From positions 45,535,954 through 45,599,953 of the forward strand of contig NC_052353.1 in assembly GCF_009727055.1 (NCBI RefSeq): a stretch of DNA of 64,000 nucleotides. Direction: 5' to 3'. The notes below the pieces were generated by a model. That model was given only the letters and a program-made list of their open reading frames with translations, was not told where the DNA came from and ran no database searches. The position numbers and the translations under genes are program-made. Below, in pieces: positions 57,340 to 64,000 of this stretch; position 1 is the stretch's first letter, and every line of letters starts with the position of its first letter. Source of the stretch: Benincasa hispida (taxonomy: Eukaryota; Streptophyta; Magnoliopsida; Cucurbitales; Cucurbitaceae).

Positions 57340-60300
57340 ATAAATATAGTATTTTGTGATGGTGTTACCATAACAAATCTTATGAAACTAGAATTCACAA
57401 CTATTGACACTAATGACAATAATTATTTGTCATAAGTGCTCGATACCGAAATCTAATTTGATGTTATGAACCATGAAGAGACTATTAAAGAAGAAAATAC
57501 GACATCCAGTCAGAACAAAGCAAAAGCTATGATTTTTCTTCGTCATCGTCTCCACGAGAGATTGAAAATGGAGTATCTTGCGACTAAAGATTCATGTATC
57601 TTGTGGAAAATTTGAAAGAGATGTAAATCAAAAAACAGTTATTCTTCCTAAAGTTCGTTATGAGTGTACGCAATTGAGGCTACAAGATTTTAAATCAGTA
57701 AGTGATTACAATTCCGCATTATTTAAAAACCAATTCAAAATTGTTATTATGCTAAGAGAAAATTACTGATGTTGATATGTTAGAGAAGATATTTTCTACA
57801 TTTCATGTCTCGAATATGCTCCTACAGCAGCAATATCGAAAGAAAAGCTTTAAACAGTATTCTGAATTAATTTCATATCTTTTTGTGGTCGAACAAAATA
57901 ACAAGTTATTGATGAAAAATCATGAATTTCGACCAACCGAAAACTCTATTCCTTGAAGTGAATGCTGTGAATTTTAATAATAATGGTCGAGGTAGTGACC
58001 GTGGTAGAGGAAGAAATCATTTTTCTTTTCATGGTGGACGTTATAATCATCCAAATTTCAAGAGAATCACATAAAATGGTCATCATAAAGAAAAAATTTC
58101 ACAAGATAAGAATTCAAAAGGTGATAAATAAAAATGCTTCTGATGTGGTATGACTGGACATTGATCACATATTTATCATACATCGAAACACTTAGTTGAT
58201 CTGTATCAAGCTTCCCTGAAGGAAAAAGGGAAAAAATGTGGAAGCAAGTTTTGCATATCAGGATAATATATTTGACCCGTCCCGTATGAAAAATTTGAAT
58301 GTGACGAACTTCTTTAAATCTTTTGAAGAGAAAATTGGCACAGTTGATGGAACATCAAGTGTTTCTCTTGACTTTGAGAATATCTAGAATTAATGTTGTT
58401 TTTTTAATCTATCTTAATGTTTTTTTTTCTTAATTAATGTTAACCTTTGTATATTCCAAATGTTGTTTTTCTTATTGTAATTATTTTCTTTTAATGAAGA
58501 AACATGGATCATTTTCACATGTTGAATGATTAAAAAATGAGCAAAGAAGATTTATGTTTGGAAAACAGCGCAACTATGTCTAGTTACAGTGCAACTACAC
58601 ATGTAATACTTACAAGTAAAAAAATATTTTTCTAAATTGACAATGTTGGAAGCAAAATTCAATACGATATCAGGTTCTACAAATTTAATTGAAGAATTTG
58701 GAAAAGCAAATATTATTTTGCCTAGAGGAACAAAATTTAAATTAACAATGCATTGTTCCCTAGTCAATCAAAGAGAAATCTTCTAAATTTTAAAGATATA
58801 TGTTGTACTAGTTATCATATTGAGATTGATAATAAGAATATTATAGAGTATCTTTATATAATCTCTACAGTCTCAAGTGAAAAACATATATTGGAAAAGT
58901 TGTTTGCTTTATCTTCTAGATTGTATTATACTCAAATATGAGTAATTGAAACATATGCAACAATGAATTTGTCATGAATCTAGATATATATACTATTTTG
59001 CATGACAGATTGGGTCATCCAAGGTCTATAATGATGAGGAAAATTATTGAGAATTCAAATGGACACCTATTGAAGAGCCAGAAGATTCTTCAATTTAATG
59101 AATTATCATGTGATGCTTGTTCTCAATGCAAATTAATAATTAGACCATCACAAGCTAAAGCGGGAACTAAATCACCTGTATTTTTAGAACGAATTCATGG
59201 TAATATATGTAGACCTATTAAACCACCAAAATAATCATTTAGATATTTTATGGTATTAATAGACGCATCCAGTAGATGGTCACATGTGTGCTTATTATCA
59301 AGTCAAAATCTTGCATTTGTAAGATTACTTGCTCAAATAATTAAGTTAAAAGCACAATTTTCTAATTATACAATTAAAACTATTCGTCTTAATAATGCTA
59401 GTGAATTTACTTCCCAATCTTTTGATAATTATTGTATGTCAATTGGGAAAAGTGTTGAATATGTTGTAGCTCATGTTCATACACAAAATGGTTTAGCATA
59501 ATCATTTATAAAACATTTGCAGTTAATTGCTAGACCATTGCTTATGAGAGCTAAACTTCCTACATCTTTTTTGGGACATGCTATTTTGTATATAGCGTCA
59601 CTTGTACACATTAGGCTAGTAGCTTATCATAAATACTCATCAATATAATTAGCTTATAGCCATGAGCTAAATATTTCCCATTTGAGAACTTTTTTGGTGT
59701 GTAGTATATGTTCTAATTGTTCCACCACAACATACTAAGATGGATCCTCAAAAGAGGTTAGGGATATATATGGATGTGATTCCCCATCAATTATTAAATA
59801 TCTTGAACCCCTGATGATGGATGTATTTACTGCACAATTTGTTGATTGTCATTCAACATTAAGGGTAGGAATTAAGAAGTTAGAAAAAGAAATTACATGG
59901 AATACATTGTTATTGTCTCATTTAGATCCATGTACAGATCAATGTGAGCTTGAAGTTCAGAAAACAATTCATTTGCAAAATATAACAAATCAGTTACTAT
60001 ATGCATTTATAGATGCAAAGAAAGTAACTAAGTTACATATAACAATTGTAAATGTTCCACCGAAAATTGATATCCCAACACAACAATTAATGAGTCTAAA
60101 ACACGCTAGAAGCGTGTTAGACTAATGAGTTCCAGAGATAAAAATTCTAAAAAAGGAACAATAACTAATAGTAAAAAAGACTTGGTTGAAGATGTAAATA
60201 CCCATGAAGAAATCCTTGATATGACTAGTTAGGAAGGTGAAATACCTAAAGATAATAATGAGATTCAATACACTATGTCATGATAGAGAAAAGATGAAAC

Positions 60301-60800
60301 TGAACTATTGTAATTATTGACAACATTTTTGCGTATAATGTTGCTCTTGATATTATATATGAAAATGAGGATTCTGAACAAAATCAGTTGAAGAATGTCG
60401 ACATAGAAACGATTGGCTTTAGTGGAAGGAAGCAATCGAGGCAGAATTAAACTCACTTTCAAAACATCAAGTTTTTGGACCAGTTCGAACACTAGAAGAT
60501 GTCAAACCTGTGGGATATAAATAAGTACTTGTAAGGAAAGAAATAAAAATAATGAGGTCATAAGATATAAAGCAAAACTAGTTGCACAAGGTTTTTCACA
60601 AAGACCTGGTATTAATTATGAGAAGACATATTCTCCAGTGGTGGATGCAACTACACTATTTAATTGGTCTGACTATGTATAGTCTGAACATGTATCTTAT
60701 TGATGTAGTCACGACATACTTGTATCGATCTCTTGACAATGATATTTATATGAAAATCCTACAAAGATTTAAGATATCTAGAATAATGACATTTGTATGG
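57340..60800 (+). pseudogene. Copia element E: decayed gag-pol
   Basis: It begins with a copia gag (about 57400-58000: CTQLRLQDFKSVSDYNSALF), a zinc knuckle (C-GMTGH-C, about 58140) and a Gly/Arg-rich stretch. Then comes a GAG-pre-integrase domain (58974-59234; LHDRLGHPRSIMMRKIIENS, CDACSQCK), an integrase core (59250-59501; IDASSRWSHVCLLSS, TIRLNNASEFTSQSFDNYC; the second Asp is Asn here) and the start of the reverse transcriptase (60560-60650; YKAKLVAQGFSQRPGINYEK). RT catalytic part and RNase H are deleted before the 3' LTR. Numerous stops. Confidence 0.85.
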
Positions 60801-61027
60801 ATCTCTTGACCAATCCTACTCTCCAAATTGCCTATAAATAGTGACATTTGGTGGTTGTAAGAGATATGCACATTTTGGTGAGAAATCTATTTTATATCTC
60901 TATTTTAATTTCCACATGTTCATATTTACACAATTTTGTTATTTTTATTTTATTTGTTTATTATTATGTTATATTTCTAGGTTTTTTTATCTCCTCTGTA
61001 CATCGTTTCGCTCCTCAATTTCACAAC
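60801..61027 (+). mobile_element. Copia element E, 3' LTR
   Basis: TATA-like cctataaatagtgac at about 60831, then ggttgtaagagatatgcaca, a T-rich body and the end CAATTTCACAACA, all matching the 5' LTR. The start is approximate (similarity with 5' LTR visible from about 60805-60826). Confidence 0.7.
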
Positions 61028-61985
61028 AAATCCAAACTTCTTATACTTATTTTCAGGAAAAAAATCCTTCATTTTCTTCTACTTATATATTTATGGATAC
61101 CTAACTTAAACCCTAAATTGCAAATTATGCTCTCGTTCTTAATTCACCCAAAAAAAATCACTATACTAATAAGTAATAAGTAATAAATTTATCGTCCTTA
61201 GTTATATACCATAATTATTTTCCTCTTCTAGTCAAATGTTTTCACTTTATATTAACTTAATTCAAATATTTATTTATTCATTACAATCAGCTTTGGATTT
61301 TTTTTTTCTAAAAAAAGGAAGAAATTGTTATCTATTTTCTATGTTTTAAAAAACAAAAAACAAATTTTGAAATTAAACTTATAAACAATACTTTCTAGGT
61401 TCTGTTATCTATTTTCTATGTTTTAAAAAACAAAAATAAATTTTGAAAACTAAAGAGTGGTTTTTTTTATTAAAAAAAAAAAAAAAAAATTGTTTTGTTT
61501 TTAGAATTTGATTAGAAATTCAAATGTTTCCTTAGGATAAGTGAAAAAAATATAATAGAAAAATGGAGGAAACAAACATAAATTTCAAAAATGGAAAACT
61601 AAAAATGAAATCGTTATCAAACTATATAAAAATTTAGTCCATGCACTTTAAAATTTTGCAATAGCTTGATCCCTAAAATGCAAAATTCTCTCAAATTTTA
61701 GCATGTAATGACTTAAATCTTGTTCGACAATGATTTTAGTTTTAGTTGCTTGTTTTTAAAATGTATACCCATCATGTCACAATTTCTTTTCTATAGTCTT
61801 CACATCTCTTAAAAAAATAATTCAATTTTTATACAAAATTTTCAAAAACTATTAGAAATTAGTTTATATTTTGTTATAAATTTTGTTATGAGGGTAGTTA
61901 AATGGTTAGTCATTATTGAAATATGCCTATTTATAGGCCTCTTTTGGTTAATAAATGCACATAGCATATTTATTTACTCTGCTTT
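61028..61985. other. AT-rich gap and the LTR of copia F (boundaries unclear)
   Basis: It is A/T-rich with two copies of ctgttatctattttctatgttttaaaaaacaaaaa (about 61328 and 61403). The last ~180 bp are LTR-like: tatttataggcctc (about 61928) and tttatttactctgcttta directly before the PBS of element F. The 5' end of that LTR was not found. Confidence 0.5.
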
Positions 61986-61989
61986 ATTA

Positions 61990-62001
61990 TGGTATCAGAG
62001 C
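61990..62001 (+). other. Copia element F primer-binding site
   Basis: tggtatcagagc, complementary to initiator Met tRNA, sits between a short LTR end and gag at 62057. Confidence 0.85.
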
Positions 62002-62056
62002 AAATTAAAACTTTTTTTTGACTTTTCGTTCTCCTTCTTCGTCCGAAACGACGATC

Positions 62057-64000
62057 ATGACCAGGTCCGACGACCCAACCTTATTTGGAAACTCCAACTC
62101 CATGGAGAATGTTCGAGCTTCCCCATCTTCCATTCTTGAACAATATCAGAAACCTTATTTTCTTCATCCCTCAGACAGCACCAGCCTTGTGCTCGTTTCC
62201 AATCTTCTTACAGAATCGAATTACGACTCATGGAGTTAGGCGATGAAGATCGGGCTCACTGTCAAGAATAAACTCGGCTTCATCAATGGTGAAATCCCTC
62301 GACCTTCCGGTGAGTTACTCAGTTCTTGGATCATATGTAATGGCGTTGTCACCGCGTGGATTCTTAATTCTCTTTCCAAAGAGATTTCTGCTAGCATCAA
62401 CTTCTCCGATTCCGTTCAAGAAATTTGGACTGATCTGCAAGAACGGTACTAGCGTAAAAATCGACCAAGAGTCTTCCAACTATGCCGTGAAATTTCCAAC
62501 TTATCCCAAAATCAAGATTTTGTCACCACATACTACGCCAAGCTGAAAACGTTGTGGAATGAACTCATCTCCTACCGCCCAATCTTGTTCTTGTGGAAAA
62601 TGCACTTGTGGTGGTGTCAAGAACCTACAGACTTACTTCCAAACAGAGTATGTTATGGCTTTTCTCATGGGTTTAAACGATTCATCTACTCCTATCAGAT
62701 CTCAGTTGTTACTAATGGAACCAGAACCATCAATCAATCGGGACTTCTCTCTAGTTGCACAGGAGATTGACCAGAAAGCTTATTCTTCATCCTTTGGCAA
62801 TGTGATATCTTCATCTAATGCCACTGCCCTCCTTGTGAAAAATGGTTCTTCTGCTTCCCACCAGCCTGCTCTAAGTAATTCTCGCAACACCAATTAAAAC
62901 AAGAAGAAGGATAGACCGATCTGCACCCACTGCAATATTCAAGGGCATACTATTGATTGTTGTTACAAACTCCATGGATATCCACCAGGGCACAAGCTTT
63001 ATAAACCTCTCGAATCAACAAGAGAAAATCATTCTGATTCTCTATCCTCTTTAACATCTGAACAATGCTAAGGCTTATTGGCTATGCTTCAGTCCCATCT
63101 CAACAAGTCCAAAACAGCCACCATAACAGCAACATCCAATAAGGCAGATTTTATCACTCCTACAGCTCACGTTGTAGGTATTTGTTCCTTTTCTGATATT
63201 TCTTCTGATCAGTGGATACTTGATTCTGGTGCATCAGCCCATATCTGTCATAATAAGGTCCTATTCACCACTCTAAGACAAATTAAACCGACAACTGTTA
63301 CTTTGTCTAATCAGTCTCAGCTTCTGGTTGAAGTTGTTGGGGATATTCAAGTCAGTACAGATATCATGCTACAGAATGTGCTATATATATCAGATTTCTG
63401 TTTCAACTTAATTTCCATAAGCTCTTTAACTTCCTATTTACCCGTCATGGTCACTTTTTTTAGTGATTTTTGCCTCATTCAAGACAAGTATTCTTTGAAG
63501 AAGGTTGGCAAGGCTAACAAATGGAATGGATTATACTTGTTGCAAGCATCAGTTGATAAGTCCTTACATTCATACAGAACTTGTTTGTTCTTCCACTACT
63601 ACATTCTCTGCTTCTACTTGGCATAATCGATTTGGACATCCATCATATAAACATCTTAGTTTCCTAAAAGATATTTTACATGTAGACATGGATAGTACTT
63701 GTAATAAATGTATTATTCGTCCTCTAGAAAAATAAAAATGACTGCCTTTTCAAAGCCATAATAGACTTGTTGCTCATGCTTTTAATCTTATACATTGTGA
63801 TATTTGGGGCCCTTACAATGAACCTACTCATGTTGGATATCGTTACTTTTTAACACTAGTTGATGATTATTCTCGGTACACTTGGGTTTTTTTTATGAGG
63901 AAAAAAAGTGAAGCTATTACTATTGTTCCTCGTTTCTTTCAGTTGATTGAAACTCAATATGGTCTTTCCATAAAAGCTTTTCGATCGGATAATGCACAAG
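62057..64000 (+). pseudogene. Copia element F (Retrofit/Ale-like): gag, protease, start of integrase; continues past the window
   Basis: Gag reads LHPSDSTSLVLVSNLLTESN then YDSWS, with an in-frame TAG where Trp-Ser-Arg is usual, and continues SSWIICNGVVTAWILNSLSK. A frameshift at about 62585 separates it from CGKCTCGGVKNLQTYFQTEYV. The zinc knuckle CTHCNIQGHTIDCC (about 62922) and aspartic protease QWILDSGASAHICHNK (about 63210) follow. Another frameshift near 63590 precedes TWHNRFGHPSYKHLSFLKD and the integrase (IHCDIWGPYNEPTHVGYRYF; FRSDNAQ at the edge). At least four stops and two frameshifts make it inactive; the 3' half lies beyond base 64000. Confidence 0.88.

Overview
The window is plant nuclear DNA: AT-rich, with GT-AG spliced genes, long introns, and dense LTR retrotransposon, MULE and hAT debris. 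The style of the repeats (copia LTRs of about 2 kb, a GATAGA-type palindromic repeat, Athila/Tat-like gypsy elements) reminds me of cucurbit genomes. That is an impression, not a demonstration. Nothing bacterial or viral is present.

Genic left part (1-17.6 kb): the 3' end of a GIS2/HEXBP-like CCHC zinc-knuckle gene (52-1123, + strand); an 822-bp hAT-type non-autonomous element with an 8-bp target duplication (2478-3299); and a complete ten-exon gene (3967-17559) whose exons join in frame into a 1791-residue PHD - SWIB - Plus3 - GYF - GW/WG - CCCH protein. This is the NERD / 'zinc finger CCCH domain-containing protein 19/44' family, linked in Arabidopsis to siRNA-directed chromatin silencing. 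Its eighth intron reads as a textbook U12-dependent AT-AC intron. Another of its introns carries a G12-A-G8 run almost touching the 3' splice site.

Transposon-rich centre (17.6-51 kb): a decayed KAONASHI/MULE-type block (DUF1985-like gene on +, MuDR transposase C-terminus on -) full of palindromic TATCACTGATAGA-like repeats, invaded by one solo LTR nested in another (19591-23439). Next comes a copia element (LTR 29089-31096, PBS, leader, gag) interrupted by two Athila/Tat-like gypsy elements, one of which contains an inverted copia LTR. Then a second copia element with the order LTR - leader - RT/RNaseH remnant - LTR - leader.

Genic right part (51-55.5 kb): a small membrane-anchored SAM-dependent methyltransferase-like gene (+), tail-to-tail with an FLA21-like fasciclin gene (-); a perfect 400-bp hAT MITE with an exact 8-bp target duplication; and a 98-residue secreted/single-pass membrane protein (-).

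Right end (57-64 kb): two further Ty1/copia elements, one with both LTRs but a deleted pol, the other running off the window edge.

Three isolated N bases (3005, 7039, 30679) lie at repeats. Two of them sit exactly between near-identical tandem copies, which looks like unresolved contig-end overlap. I see no operon-like functional link among the host genes. The most interesting biology is the NERD-type gene (U12 intron, G-tract, GW platform) and the layered structure of the transposons.
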